This document shows positions 1 to 14,000 of a stretch of DNA of 64,000 bases, piece after piece. The stretch comes from Sitta carolinensis. Its lineage: Eukaryota > Chordata > Aves > Passeriformes > Sittidae. Positions within the stretch are counted from its first letter, which is position 1. Every line of letters starts with the position of its first letter. The notes under the pieces were generated by a model. The model was given only the letters and a program-made list of their open reading frames with translations, was not told where the DNA came from and did not search any database. The DNA lies in assembly GCA_032173965.1 (NCBI GenBank), contig CM063283.1, forward strand, positions 20,130,501 through 20,194,500, written 5' to 3'. Made by a program: the position numbers and the translations under genes.

Positions 1-3000
1 CTCCTCAATCCATATTAAACAACCTGCTGTCAAATCATACTAGAAAGGTAGGGAAAGGAAAAACAGTTGTGCTGAACTTCAGCATCTTACTATGAAGTCG
101 ATTTTTAAAAGTAGCTCATTCTGAAAGGATATTTTAGATCTTTTTATTGTATTTCACTTAGGTTAGTAATAACAGAAATGCCAGACACTTCATGCCTGAA
201 GAATTTGAAGATTACCATGGCAATATACAGTCTGCCAAGGGCAGCAGCATCACTCATGAACTATTTGGAATATTTTAAAAATCACAATTCCAGTGAAACT
301 TGCAGAACAATGAACCAACATCTTGTTGTATTGGTACTATAAAAGGGCAGCTCTTGAGCCTCTCCATGTAACGTGGTGCTTCATCATTTCTACCACACTT
401 CTTTAAACATCACTGATGAACTCCAGACACATATACATATCCAGCATCAAGGGAACAATCTGCAATACTCAGCAATTTCTCCAAGAAAAAGTACAGTTCT
501 TTTCACTATGGCAGCATATATAGGAGAGTATTCACTTCATTCGTTTTCAAGTCATTAAGTGCCACAGAATCTTTTGCTTCTGTTAATCTGTGAGAGTGGA
601 GTATCTGAGAACACATGGAAGACAGATCAATTATTCCCTAATCAATTATTCCTGGATGGGCTGACAACCACTGTTGTCAGTACACAGCTGAACAAGTCTC
701 CTGCTTTCTTTCAGACTTCTCTGTCACAGCACAGGCCTCCTACACTTGCAGGATAGATAAAGCCTTTGCAGAAGCACCAGATCACTCGTGCACACATTAC
801 ACCTGACACGTGGAGAGGCTGCAGATGTGCATCCAACTCCACATGTCTGGGGACCAAGTTCACAGCAAAGAGGAAAAGCTCAGCTCTTCACCAAAACTTG
901 TGTTAGAAACATGGCAGCTCATCAGCAGCTGGCAGAGGAAGGCAGACAGCGGCCAACAGGAGAGTGATCCATCTCTTCTGCAGGCACCTCTGAATGCAGC
1001 CTGGACAAACCCTCCTGACAGAGTTCACATCACCCCAAGCCATGGCACAATGACGTCTGATGCCATTGTGCAGATGACTGAAAATAATTTCTTAAAGCCA
1101 AGTTCTTTACATCAACAAAATACAGGACTCAGACCAACACAAACATATGAAATCCACCGGATTTTGCTACCTGAAGAAAATGTGGAATTTAATAAAATGA
1201 AAGAATACTGAACATGCAAAAGTGGGTGCTAAGTTATTAATACCCACAAAAAAATAAAATATTAACTATACTTAGTAGTTGTGGAAGTCAATCATAACTT
1301 TTCCCCCCTGAGAACAGTTGCTGTTAGTGACTGCTAAACTTTTTCTCACTATCAAAGCACGTTTAAAATAATTTTTTAGACCAGTGAATGCTTTCCCATT
1401 CCTTACTTAGAAAAGAGTGAATGATAAAGACATTACACAGTTCAGTATTATAATCTATAAAGCATAAATGATGCATATCAAAACACCAATCTCAATTTTA
1501 ACACGTGGCACTGCCTTTTGAACAGTCTCAATTTAACCAGTGGGTTTCCTGAGAATATTTTACATATATAAGCTATTATTTTCTGTAAGTTTGTGACTAA
1601 ATATTGGACGTAATTAAAACTTTTTCTAACTAAGCAAAGGTAGAACAAAATCTATAAGAGTTATGTAAGCAAAAAAGGGTGTTTTAAAACATTCATTCTA
1701 ATTTCAAATACACAACTCTTTCTGATTCAATGCATCACTATAATTTCTCATTTCTGTTCAGCTCTGGTGCTCTTCATTTCCCTACTTTTTATCAGCATAC
1801 CACTAAAAACTGATCTGCTTTTTGCTTTTCTCAGTGTGGGCAAGAACGTTTACACAAAGAACAAAAGAGTTCCATGAATACAAAACACTGAGGAATTAAA
1901 TCAAAGAGACATCAAATTCTAAAGAGCTTTTCCAAGTATTCTCAAATGCTCTTATTTCTGTCCTCCAAACTCACTGCTGCTTCCACCAAATTCCATAGAG
2001 TGATGTTCTTCAGGAAGGAATCTGTTCCTCTGTCACAATTAATTTTCTTAACAAGCCTACAAGCACAGAGTCCACTTTGATCTTAATGCCATTTATTTGC
2101 CTCAGTAACACACTGGTTTGAGCATTTCATCCTCCTACAGATGTTTCACAACATAAAATACCCCACACTGCCACAAGCGAGGCCACAGCTCAATAAACAC
2201 TTGAAGGCACTTTAAATTAGCAGAGCCACAGACAAAAGCAAGCCTTGTCTGCCTTCTCACTTTTGGCCACATGTTCTCACACCCCTCCTGGTACTGGAGG
2301 CAAACATTTATGCAGCCACATGGCCAACCAGAGCAGGAATTTGGCATAAAAATAGCTGTTAGTTTAACCTAGAGCAACCCCTAATTTATTTGAGTATGCA
2401 TATGCAGCAGTGCCTTCCTTGACAAAGGGACAAGACAAGAGTGAGGGTAGGGGAACACCAGCAACTGCTTCTTTCAGCAGCACTGCCAACCGTGTTTGCA
2501 TTTTAAACAACCCTGAATGCCAACCAGAAAGGGAGAAACCATCCCAGCCCTGGGAAGAGCAGTCACACAAGTGGTGCACTGTCTTGAGGAACCAAGCTGG
2601 CTGCAGAGTGTGCCCCGACCCACTGCCATCCCAGTGCTGGGTTTCATCAAGCCAGCTCTCCGAGGCGCCAGTGGCAGGGCAAGGAGTGGAGGGCAGGTGA
2701 GACTATGGGTGCCGCAGTTTGGATTGATTTACCTGCTGTGGGGTACCCTTAGTCAGTTAATGAATTTATGGGACGAGGTTTAACAAAGAAACAGGACAAA
2801 AGCACAGTAAGCATTTTGCTTTTCAAAATATCGGCAGCTCAGTGGGGGGACAGGAGAGGGTGAGAGGAGACAGAGGCTGATGCTTGTTCTTACAGCTGAA
2901 GAACAAAATTTAATATGCCATTAGAACAAAATTTTACTGTTTTCATTTACAACACGGGCCACATGCTGGGCTGGTGATAATTAGCACTTTATTATTTTAA

Positions 3001-6000
3001 TCTGTACATGCAGCTTTACAATCATCTTCTCTGGAACTCCAGTTTTAGCTTTCAGCCACTGAATTTTACACAAAAGTGTAACACTTAAGAATCCTAAATT
3101 CAGCATCCAAAATATGATAACATTTTAAAATAAATCATCTAAAATTATTAGTTGTCAGAGCAGGTAATACATGTGCTTCCTCTGCTGTCAGGTACTAACT
3201 GAACTGACTGCTTTGAAAGAACAGAAGAGACATCAGCTCTGTAGGACTGTGCTGCAGAGCTTTAACTTACTGATGCCAGGGAAACAATTATAAGTCCCCA
3301 GGGGCAGCTATGACTTGCTTACATACTATGCTGGCAAAAGCAGCTCACAAAGACAAGCCAGGCATGGTGAAAAGCGATTTACATGAGGAGTCTCTGAGAG
3401 GACTGTGTGCTCCATGGTACATAATGCAGAAGCCCCTCTGATCTGCTGCCCAGGCTGACTCACAGTGACAGGTCACGCTCTGTGTCTTTGTTTGGCTAGC
3501 ACATGCAGCTTGCCCACTTCCCAAGACACAGCATTTACTGTGCAAATCTGCACCAACACTTTCTTAAAAATAAACACTGTTGTGGTTCAGTGCTTTAAGT
3601 GCTACACAGCAGAAACAAAGATGATGAATAAATGAAAAATAACACACAGATGGTCACGCAAAACATTATGAGAATAAACAATGGTCATGGTCAGAATGGG
3701 CTTCAAACCTTCTGGAAGTTCTTCAAACTCTTCACCACACTAGGACCATGTGAAAATTCACAAGCCTCACATACGTGAATTAGGAGGCAAAAAGTCTCTA
3801 ATCATACCAATAATTCACATGCTAAATTAACACTACACTCAGCACTTCCCCTATTCCTTTTCCAGTTCATAAATGAGACTGCACAGACTAAAGTGCAGAT
3901 CCATGGTGGCAGAACCATCTAGCCTCTCATGAGCAGCTACCCTTCCCTGCCCCACCCACTGCCACTGCTCACTGTACCCCTGTTGGGATGCACCCAGTTC
4001 TGAGCCCAGGGTCCCATCCCAGCTTCCCACTGCTGAGTGAGGAATGGGCATGGCCCACCAGCCACTGGAGCCTGAACAATACAGAGGATGCAAGGTAGAG
4101 ACAGCAGCCACAGGAAAGAATAGTTTCTGGTACCATGGAATCAACTGAAGCTGGCAGGGAGGAGGCTCCTGCTTTGGGTACCTGAACAAAAAGAAAAAAA
4201 TGCAGATGCTTTTAAAAAGAAAACCTCAAAACACAGCTGTCACTGAAAACCTAAGAACACAGCTGTCATTATTTGCAACCCACAGCTGCACTAAGCACAT
4301 AGATTTTAAATGCATTTCTAACCCTCTTTAAAGGTTGTCACTCAACTGATGAAAGAGTCCCACTCCACATCTGTGCACCAGCAGCTCCTTCTCCCAGTGT
4401 AGGTGGCATAGAGCATCAACTTGATTTCCAACATTCATTTTCTAATCTAATTTCAAAATTACAACTGGGACTGTTTGGAGTTTCCCCATTTTGAACGACT
4501 TGGCTTCATTCTAGCATTATAAAATTTAATATATAATCTGTTCTAAAAGGTATTTCGTTCCTAATTTTGTAGATATTCTCTTAAAACAAAGAGGCTGTCA
4601 TGCTTTTGACTCTCTAGGAATACAACCAATAAAATAAGCATTATGTATTACTGAATAACAAGATGACAAACTAGGAAGATGACAGTAAGATTAAATGTTC
4701 GAGTCACTGTTTTTTAAGTGCCAAATTTATCATAAAAAGTATAGTGAGAGCATGTGGGAAGTCAGCATGTAAAACTTCAGTAAAAACTATCTGTGTTTTA
4801 AGCACTTTAACTGTGCTTAAAGTTAAAAAACTTTAAGCTTGCCCATCAGCTTTGCTGTACCTTCTTCGTAGCAAGAAGGAAATGATGCCTTGTGCAGGAC
4901 TGGAGAACTTGAAAACTTCTCTTTAAAAATGTAGATATAAAGTAATGCAAAGCTTCATCTGAAATTTTCAAATATACTTAGGAAAAAGACAAAACTGATC
5001 ATCACTAGACTTCTACACAAGTGTTCAAAAGCATTCAATTTAATGCATTCCTCTTTCCACCCTTGTGATAATGAAGTGTACTTTAACACCTGTACACAAC
5101 TGCATAAAAATAGAATTGAACAGATAACATGGGTTAGGGCTTCTTAGTTTATCACAAAACTCACAGATTTGCAAAAGAAAAAAAAGTACCAGTGGTTTGT
5201 TTCCACCACGCTGAACAAGGCAGGATGCTTTTCTCTGTATCTTAACCCTTCTGGAGCAAAGCTAAAATAACCAGATATGGGCTTTAACCGGCTACAGTCC
5301 TGCTGAAGATGCAGCAGCTGCCAGCTATGAAACCCTGGGTGGTCCTGCAGGCAATCATAAATGCACAACACACTCAGCAAACGTGCTCTACCTCTGTGGT
5401 ACACCATCCTTTCAGAGGGAAAAGCTCTGAACTCTCAGGAGTAACCACACAAAATTGCACCACTGTAATTCGTCTTTCCACTCAAGATATTGAGGATCTT
5501 TCACCTGCCTCTTTACACATCCTGTCTTTACATTTTAATTTTATAGTGGGATGAAACTAAAGAGAGCTGTGGAACAGCTGCTGAACCAGTTCGGTGTTAC
5601 CCTTCAAAATCGAAAGCTGCAACCAGGCACTGAAACAGCTACTCCTTCTACTCCAAGAATTTGCAGTTAAGAGACCTGAAAAGATATCCTCTTCACAGTT
5701 AAGCAAAAATTGAGGTCTTATGATAGCCCAATCTAAGTTTAGGAAAATCACAAATGGATCACTGAATAGGAGAAAATGGTACTTAGGGATGAAAAATAAT
5801 TATCCTTTTGCATATCTGGAATAATTTTACAGAACATTTACATACAAACCCTGATTAAATGCCAGGTCATGATTAACAGTATTAGTGTGATGACTGACAG
5901 CATCACTCTGGGAAGAATTTACACCATCCTCCTGTTTAGAAACCATGACAGAAGATTCATCTGCTCACAACCATTTTCAGAAGCATGCCAAGCTTTTCAA

Positions 6001-7170
6001 GTTCCCTTTTCCACCATTAACAGTATTCACAACAATGTATCAAACTATCACTTCTGACAGAACTTAAAGTAAAGAAACAAGACAATCAGAGGGGTTGTTT
6101 TTAAGAAGTGGTGCTATCAGAAAAACCATTTTGGGGTTAAAAAATTAAAAGAGAATCCATGTGACCTCATGCACAATCCATCAAATTCCAGCAAGACTGA
6201 CAATCTAAAGATGAGTAGCTGGCAAGGATCGTCATTCTGATGGATAATATTCCAACCCTAGATAACAAAACCTCTTCCTTGGACTAAAAGTATATTTGGA
6301 AAACTTAAAAATCTGGGAGCAAGATTTCAAGGGGGGATTAACTAGTGAACATGCAAAGTGGGAAGAGGAGTGTTTAATAAAGCATAGAGATGATCTGACC
6401 ATTGATTTTATTTCCACTTTTCAGTTCATAAATGATAAATGATCTATGGAATATGGTTAATAAGGCAATCTCCTGTGATTAGCTAGACTGAGTTGTCACA
6501 TCATGAAGAGTGTTAAAATGTTATACACTACTTTAAAACTTCTACTGACCAATGAAAAATGTTAACAAAATCAAAGACACCCACAGAACAAAAAAAAAAA
6601 TCTTAAAATAGCTGTTTGTAGTATTAAAGAAAAAAACAATTAACAAAACCACTATAATACAGTTTTGCCAATGAAAGACAAACCCTGGCATAAAGAAAAT
6701 GCCAGAGAAATATTTCCTAAAAAAGAAAAAAAAGAAATATTGAAAAACTATACATGAATAAAAAAACCTCCACACTCTCTCTCAAAAAGAAAAACGTGGC
6801 AAGTTTGAACCTGTCTGATCCTAATTTATAAGTCATTTTACACAATGGTGGTTTCATAGTGTACTGAAGAGCAGAAAGGCCCTTTAAAGTATGATTTCTT
6901 GTACACCTTGAAAACTTAGGTTGGCTAGTCACTATTCTAACTAAGGGGAATTCAGAAAGTTGCATTAAATTTCCTTCCATAAAGTTTTCAGACTTGAGCA
7001 AAGGCATCTTAAGAAAGCGACTTTTTAACTATTTCTAAAGCTAGTATGCTTTAAACACCTGGAGAAAACAAACAAAATACAAAAACAACCAAACAACCCT
7101 CATCCCTTCTGTTCCTAAGACATTCTTAAAAACACACCTACTGGTATTGCCAAGAATGACACAAGTGAGT
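1..7170 (-). other. Intron 1 interior of the exon-1 gene, AT-rich, no exon recognised
   Basis: Inferred to be intronic, because it lies downstream of the exon-1 donor on the minus strand. I searched the minus strand for a CUB-type exon (Gly-Cys-Gly-His, and Asn-Tyr-Pro followed by Tyr-Pro-Asn) and for other recognisable domains, and saw none. Longer frames (for example 810-1211 + and 3851-4189 -) lack domain signatures and good splice contexts. Small local features are a perfect hairpin at 4815-4838 and A/T runs near 6590 and 6720. No recognisable CR1 or LTR. Confidence 0.5.
4815..4838. repeat. Perfect inverted repeat, 10-bp arms, 4-nt loop
   Basis: GCTTAAAGTT, a spacer of four As, then AACTTTAAGC. 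It lies in AT-rich intronic DNA with further TTAA/CTTTAA copies just upstream (about 4798-4812). Confidence 0.8.
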
Positions 7171-7326
7171 TCACAGACTTGGTTCAGCTTCCACAACAAC
7201 ATTTACTAATGCGATCGCAATGTACACAACGCTCGCAGCCGCGGGGCCGAACTGGGCCCTCCTAACTGTGACAGCACTCCAAAACAAGAGGCATGGGAGT
7301 TCTACAAACAGGACAGAAGCTGGCAT
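7171..7326 (-). CDS. Unrecognised 51-residue ORF over a CpG-rich island in the intron
   Basis: ATG at 7326-7324, TGA at 7173-7171. The peptide has two hydrophobic stretches, about residues 3-21 (rich in Leu, Val and Phe) and 29-45 (AAASVVYIAIALVNVVV), separated by a basic turn with RRAQFGP. The middle (about 7210-7250) holds seven CpGs in about 40 bp, including GCGATCGC, in an otherwise CpG-poor intron. A CAG acceptor-like junction (ctctgttcccag) sits upstream on the same strand at about 7342-7353. I do not recognise a family. It may be a chance ORF, an exon of an alternative transcript, or a retrogene fragment. The composition contrast is the main reason to list it. Confidence 0.15.
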   Translation of the reverse strand: MPASVLFVELPCLLFWSAVTVRRAQFGPAAASVVYIAIALVNVVVEAEPSL

Positions 7327-10300
7327 TTTCAGTGAGATACTGGGAACAGAGATTCTTAAGATCAGCAGTCAAATAACTGTAGGAAAATAGCAAACACCTG
7401 AGTCACAATGCACAACACCTCTTGTACAGGGACCAGTGACCAAGCCAACACACCCACATCCTCCTCACCTCAGCAAACATTAAAAACAAGCATGCCTGAC
7501 ATGTACCTAGTCAGTCCCCATTTACACATATTCTGCTTCCAGGAATCCTCTCCCTTCTAAAGAATGTACTTTTTTTAGAAGCAACTGCCAATAGCTGCTA
7601 AGAATCCCCACACTTCTAATGGTTTGTGGACTTGTATTTCACATTGCTACTGCAAATACATTCCAGTTGTTTTATAGCTAGAGAGGTCAACTCAAATCAC
7701 ACTGTATACTTGCAACAAAATATGTAGAGGTATGAGTTGTCGCTTACTGCAAAGAGAAACACTTATATGCTTGATTTTCAGGATGCAACTAAACTCACCA
7801 AAATCAGAGATAACTAATTGCTGAGCTTCAGTATCCACCAGCTTGTGCTGGTCCAAACATTACAGGCTGCTAACTCAGTGAAAATTATTTTTATTTTGGT
7901 ATTTGCAGAGAAAAAAGAATACAACCCAAACAGAAGTGACAACTCCAAACACAGAGATTTTGAAGAAATGCCATGGAAGTACGTAAATGCCATAAGCAGT
8001 ACCAAGTGACTGTGTTACAATTCCATAATCCAACTGATTGAAACACTGAGTTAGCTAAACAAGCATGAACTATCTGCTTTAATTTCATTTTTGAAGAGTT
8101 TAACAACCACAGAGAAATGTTATCCTCCTACAACTCTTCACCAAGGGGAAACTAAGTGGTCATGAAGGGAGACACCAGAAATTACAAACTTGAAAGGAAA
8201 GCACACGTTAAATGCTTCTTACACATTCAAGGACTGGTGTTTGAGTTTTGGTGGGTTTTTTTTGGTTTTTTTTTTCAGGCACTAGACAAAGAATGCATCA
8301 ACCAGAAGCCATTTTCAAAATCAGTGTTACTCTGTGGTCCAAAGGTCAAGTCACTATCAGATTTTCTAGTATAATTTTTGTTCCAAATAACAAAGTGTTC
8401 TCTTATAAAGTGACAAGCTCAAGTAGACTATGAATAGCACAGCTCAAGCCTGCCTCCAATGATGGATGGCAAAAGATATAGTTTAGCAAAATTTGATATT
8501 CCATAGTCTTACTGCATTAATGAATAAGCTTCACACTTGTGGATAACAACGCACCACTCTGTATAAAAAAAACCCAGGACTGAAAATTCTATTGTAATGC
8601 AAGCTACCACATGGCCTTCTACATCAATATTACTCCCACTCTCCCTCTCCACTTCCCTGAATTTCGGTTTAGTAACATCCGCACTCTGTGCTTGCACAAT
8701 GGTTTCAGCTATAGTATTTTAAATAAAAGGACCCTGAATGTGGCATATTTGATTTAGAGAAATTAACCTAAAAGCAACTCGATCACAAAATGCAGGAGGA
8801 AAAGTAAATACCTGGACGACAAAACAAATTCCAGGTTTCCCCAAAGCACAGGGCGCAGTTATAAAAGCAGGGGTGACAAGCAACAGCTTTTTAAAAAGCC
8901 TTTCAAAATATGGATAAAATAACCAATATAGAAATGTTTCACAATATGCCGAGCAGCAATTCCAACAAGGATTGCATTTAAACTGATTATCTGAGCTATG
9001 AAAGCTGATGCATTCAAGGCAGCCCTTAACCAGCTGATGACTGAAACTACACAGAGCAGCAGTGATCGCACTAAAAACCTAATGCATTATTTCCCACAGC
9101 ATAAAGCAGCTTGGCAGAATTGCAGAGAAAGGAGACATTTATTTTTCTCTTACATGAATAACATAAGAAAACACTCCTGAAAACCTTGAGAGCTGAACAT
9201 CTCTATTCAGTAGCAGGAAAATAATTTTCTTAAAGACCGAACCAACCTGCCAGAAGGTCACTGGCCTGAGATGCACACAGTAACAGCACACAAGCTTCTG
9301 AAAGAACACTTTACACTGCTTTTTTAACACCATCTCAGATGCTTGATTTTTATAGCCACACACATATAGTTATAGATATAAACCAAACATGCACTGTACT
9401 GCTTAAATCCAAAAAGGCAGTACATTCTTATGAGTATGAAAGCTCCAAAGGGTATTTACAAAAGGGTGATTCCTGCATTCTTTACAGGAACGGGTGAGGC
9501 TACCACAACCTCAAGAGGCTCCCAGATGAGCTGGACTGAACCAAGCCAGGACTGGGAGGCACTCTCCTAGAAAGGATGCTCTGCAGAACACATGGATGTA
9601 CCTTTTGCCCACCAGATCAACATACCCACTTCAAATAAGGCTCATTGATTAACTGGAGGAGGAAAAATAACATTGCTAAGATTCTTGTCTTCAAAAGCAA
9701 AGAATATTCACTCTTCTTACATCTATACTTCCAATACCAGCTCACTTCCCTTCAGGAACAACATTCCTACACAAAATTCTTTACGGAACTGTTCCTCCTC
9801 TCTAAATCTTCAAGGTGCAATGCTGAGAAGTTAAAAAGAGCATCAGAAAACCTGAAAAAGCCTACCCTAAACTTTAAGCCCTGGTCTTGAAAAATTCTTC
9901 AATATTTCTCAACACAGGGATGAAAGGGATTTGCCTCAGCGCTCCTGCCTAAATGGTACCAATCCCTGAATCCTCAAGCTGCACAACTGCATCTTCAAAA
10001 CTCTCTGCACTCTTAAGTAAAACTGTCCCATTAAGAAAGTAAAACAGTTCATTAGAGCGCTGCCCTCATAAAACACTTAATCTGATGTTAATTTGAGGGA
10101 CAATAAATCTCTCATGCAAAGATCTGAGGGTCTTTTTAATCAAAATAATTCCTTCTGGGTTTGGCTGTGATTCTCTTCCTTCCAGATGAGCCCAGCCGAG
10201 AAAACTGGACACAAAGGACAGTGAGACACCATCCAATCTGATTTAGCAAGAACAGAAACCAGCACTTGTGTGCAAGGCAGCACATGGCAATCGCTCATGT

Positions 10301-11238
10301 GACAGATGGCTTTGTGGCAGTGCTCTGTATTCACTCGCCCGCAGCCCTCTGCAGCAGGAAAAGACACACCTGCAATGGGCTACCCCGGCAGCTGGAACCC
10401 TGGTCAGCCCTGTTAGAGCAGGAAATCATCTCTTCCAGGACTCTGAGGGAGAAGCTGCAGTCTCCCTCCATCTTGCTCAGCCACTGGATATGTGCCTAGA
10501 CTATCTGTGCCGGACTCCTTCTCCCCAGACTATGGCTGAGGGATCAGCAGCTGCCCAGTTCTGGACTGGCCACAGCCAGAGGAACAAGCAGGGGTGAGAC
10601 TGGAGGGGAGAGCACACCGAGGAACTGGTGAGGAACAAGGAACACACAAACGATCCACCAGCACTGCGGCGAGGCGCTGAACTCAAGGCCATGGGAAACC
10701 ATTCCATGAGGCTCGATGCACACAGAGCCATTCATTCTTTCCCTTCACTTTTCAGATGACGATAACTCAGTACCAGACATTCAAAAATTATTTTTCTCTG
10801 CTACACTGAAGAGAACATTTTTTAAGCTACAGTGGTGAATCAGTTTTTTGCACTTCTTCAACAAGGCTTGAGCATATAACAACATCCTGATGGGCTGCTA
10901 TTTGTTTAGAACAAAATGCGGGAATCGCATTCTAAAACAAGCAGCCAGCACTGGCTTTTTGTTTTAAAGACTACAAATAAATCTTCTTCAAGTCACTGGG
11001 GAATCAGCTTCAGAATAAAAGGTTCCTTTTAACTTTAGGCACTTTTTCTCAGTTTTACAGGTTCATTGGTATCCATCAAGAATCCCAACAGATAGCTACC
11101 AAACTAGTTCATGTGGTATCAACGTTCTTGCTCTACAGACCCTACAAGCTTCATACCTTCAGAATTACTGACACATTATTCAGCTTCTACTTTGATGAAA
11201 GCTAAGCAACCATTCCTCCTGTAGCTGTTTTTTTAAAT

Positions 11239-11271
11239 TTAAAAAAAAAAAAACAAAACAAAAACAAAAAA
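11239..11271 (+). repeat. A-rich simple repeat
   Basis: Runs of A are separated by single C residues (aaaacaaaac pattern), ending at TCTAGC. Low-complexity tract. Confidence 0.75.
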
Positions 11272-12995
11272 AATCTAGCTAATGAACAGACCATACAAAA
11301 TTTATGTCTAAATATGCCAATACCTAAACATCTGCTAAGAGCACTGTTTCTCAAAATGCAATCCACAAAGAGCAGGAAGCTTAGCTGTTGGCTTGCTTTC
11401 ATTCACACCTGCCTAATTACGTGAAAAACAACAAAAAAAAATACTCTAAGTATTTTTCAAATATCAATCTCCTGGCAACCAGGAGCTAGAATCACTACAC
11501 AACTGTTTCAAAAATCAGAAGAGCTGACTTGCACAGCCATCAGCTGGACAATCCCCAAGGTATGAGATTATGCAGCACAGGGCACTTCTAAAGGTGTTAG
11601 AGCTAATAAAAAATGCTCATAATTTTCAAAGACAGCAACACACTCAAGTTCAAGTCCTTGACCAAGGAATTCTGAATTATATACACTGAATGATTTTAAA
11701 TATGATAGACTGAAAAAAATTCCACTTCAATCCTACAAGATAATACAATGGGCTACTGTGAAAAACACATTCATCACAAAAACTGCACTTTTTCATTTGT
11801 CAGTTTGTTGCTGTCTGGAAGAAGAGGAGTACCGTTTGACCCAATACTAAAAACAAGCTTCATGTTGACCAAAATAACGTTATTTTTAAATCAGTTCGTA
11901 TCAGGAAAGTGCTCTACAGAAAAGCACGTGAGAATTGAAAACACTATCTTCAGAAAGAGATTTAAATACCATGTTGTATGTGAGGCTGTGGAATTCCCCA
12001 AGTATTGGTTACTTTCACTGTGAATCAAGATATTCTCTTAGAAGCCTGTTCACATATTTAATGACCTAATTGTGCAATAACTTTGGCTAGACCTTCAAGA
12101 GCTAGTGAGCACCTTCGTTTCTATATGGGACTTCTTACCCAAATTAGAATTATGCCAGCATTTTGAGATACACCATATGGGCTCCCCAACTTTCCCTGGA
12201 ATAAGATAAATAAAAATATTTTGACAAGGAAACAGTCGCTGACTAGCAGAACTCTTCTTAGAAGCTCTAGTAGTTTCTCGTATTGAAGCATTGTATTCAA
12301 CAATACCAGAGTCCCTCACCTTAAAACAAGCTCTGCTTTTCATTGGTAAAAATAAAATGAAGCTTGTCAATAAAGAGGTTCCCCTTCTGCTCACAACTGA
12401 GACTTCTCAACAAACTTTAAGCATTAACTAGAGAAACACTGCAAACTGAAATTCTGGGCAGAAGCTCCTCAGCAGTCCCCCGAAGTACAGAAGGACAAAG
12501 TTTCACACGTACCTAAAAGCCTGCTGCCCTCCAAGAGCCACTTCTTGCTGCATGGTCCCACCCCTGACTACTCAGTGAGCCAATTCAATCCATCATCTGC
12601 AGGTAAATTATGACTCTTCCCTAACGCCAAAGTTATTTCAGTTTTCTCCTATAATAACAAACTCAGTCTGCTCACCAAAAGGTCAGACAAGTGTCAGGTC
12701 AGCACAAGCATGATGCTCCCACAGCACGACCTAACACCTTGCTGCTGCCTGCCTCACCCAGCAACAACCTCCAAAAGGACAGATGTTAAAATAGCCCAAT
12801 TTCCTCTCAAAAGCAAATGGGTCTTCTCCAGCTCCACTGTAAATTACAAGAAAACAAACTCAGCTGTGTCGAACGCTTATTAGCATTAGTTTTGTACGTG
12901 TATAGGAAGATACTTAAATGCAATTAGCTGGAAATAAGAGGAATAGGTAAGTCCGAACCTTGCGCTATGGATATATCACTAAACTTCTCCCATTC

Positions 12996-13034
12996 AATTA
13001 ATTAATTTTAATTAATTAGTTAAATGTTTAATTT
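12996..13034. promoter_or_regulatory. Cluster of TAATTA homeodomain-type cores
   Basis: About 39 bp of overlapping AATTAATTA units followed by AGTTAAATGTTTAATTTA, giving several TAATTA palindromic cores, about 1.1 kb downstream of exon 1. It may be a homeodomain-binding cluster or simply low-complexity AT sequence. Confidence 0.2.
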
Positions 13035-13783
13035 AGATACAACAACAGTAGAGCGCATATAGTTCCTATTCCCTTTGTGCATTTAAATGCAGCATTTCAG
13101 GAATACAACCATATTTCCATCTCTGAGATGGAGAGTTATGTGACAACTTAAAACGGTTTCTGAGGAGATCAGTTTCTGAAACGATTCAAGACCAGTGCAA
13201 GAAACAAGTGGAATTGAAAACCACAAAATTAATCTTCCCAAACCCAGAAGTGAGTTTCAAGATGCTGTCAAAACACTCACTCCCACCACTCTGTCCCAAG
13301 CACATGATCAAAGTGATAATCACAGCGGCATCCTCTGAACTTCTGCCACGAAGTGACCAAACTGTGCCTCGTAATTTTCACGGTGCTAAAGCCTGCTCAT
13401 TAATTCCACCAGAGGAGAAATCTCGTCGATTTCCCTCCCTCAAAAAAAGAGAAAAAAAACCCAAACAACGCCTACTACCCTGTCTGCCACGTTCCGGTCT
13501 CTCACCCCGATATACACCTTGCTCACTCCCGGGCGAGGGCAGGCAGGATCTCCCCTCTGTGCCCTCCTGGCTGGCCCCGCGCACTCCGCAGCCTGCGGGC
13601 GGGGGTCACCGCGGGCCGGGCACGCCGAGCGCCCCACGGCCCCTGCCCTGCCCCGCGTTCCGAGCTGCCCGCACAGCCCCGGCTCCCGGCCGAGCCGCGC
13701 CCGGGTGAAGCCCTCCTGCCGCCAGCTCCCCGGGGGAGTGCGGGAGCGGGAAGGAAAAAACGTTTCTTATTTAGCTTTCGGGT

Positions 13784-13841
13784 TTGTTTCTGTTTTTTTT
13801 TTTTGTTTTGTTTTTTTTTGTTTTTTTTTTTTTTTTTTTTT
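13784..13841 (+). repeat. Poly-T tract with interspersed G, ending in T21
   Basis: A 58-bp T-rich stretch broken by single Gs, ending in 21 uninterrupted Ts (13821-13841), sits about 160 bp into intron 1. In the sense of the exon-1 gene it is an A-rich tract with a few C interruptions. It could be a relic of a retrotransposed poly(A) tail or plain slippage. No retrocopy body was recognised beside it. Confidence 0.85.
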
Positions 13842-14000
13842 CAAAACGGGGCTCTTCTCTCGCCCTTTGTTGGCCAGGGAGGGGACAGGTTCGGCGTGCA
13901 GGGCCACATGCCGAGGGGCGCCCCCTCCCAGCAGCAGAGCCCCGCACGGTCGGTTTCCCTCCCCGGGCTGCGGGACTCGCCCGCCGCCGCTCTCGCACCC

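Larger units (their letters stand above)
7327..13499 (-). other. Intron 1, promoter-proximal half, no exon recognised
   Basis: AT-rich sequence with scattered homopolymers: A-rich at 11239-11271, a T-rich patch near 8250-8276, and a TAATTA cluster at 12996-13034. No coding exon, LINE or LTR was recognised. The segment at 10140-10740 is somewhat more GC-rich and carries overlapping frames on both strands, none of them with a domain signature. Confidence 0.5.

Noticed and set aside
3851..4189. 112-codon minus-strand frame in the intron
   Set aside because: No domain signature and no convincing splice borders in phase with exon 1.
11521..11580. Possible CUB exon start (Asp-Gly-Cys on the minus strand)
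   Set aside because: The codons continue Ala-Ser-Gln-Leu-Phe-stop, with no Gly-His and no CUB-like continuation.
13208..13708. 166-codon + strand frame into the CpG island
   Set aside because: No motif. The second half is GC-driven and the first half ordinary intronic DNA, antisense to the gene.
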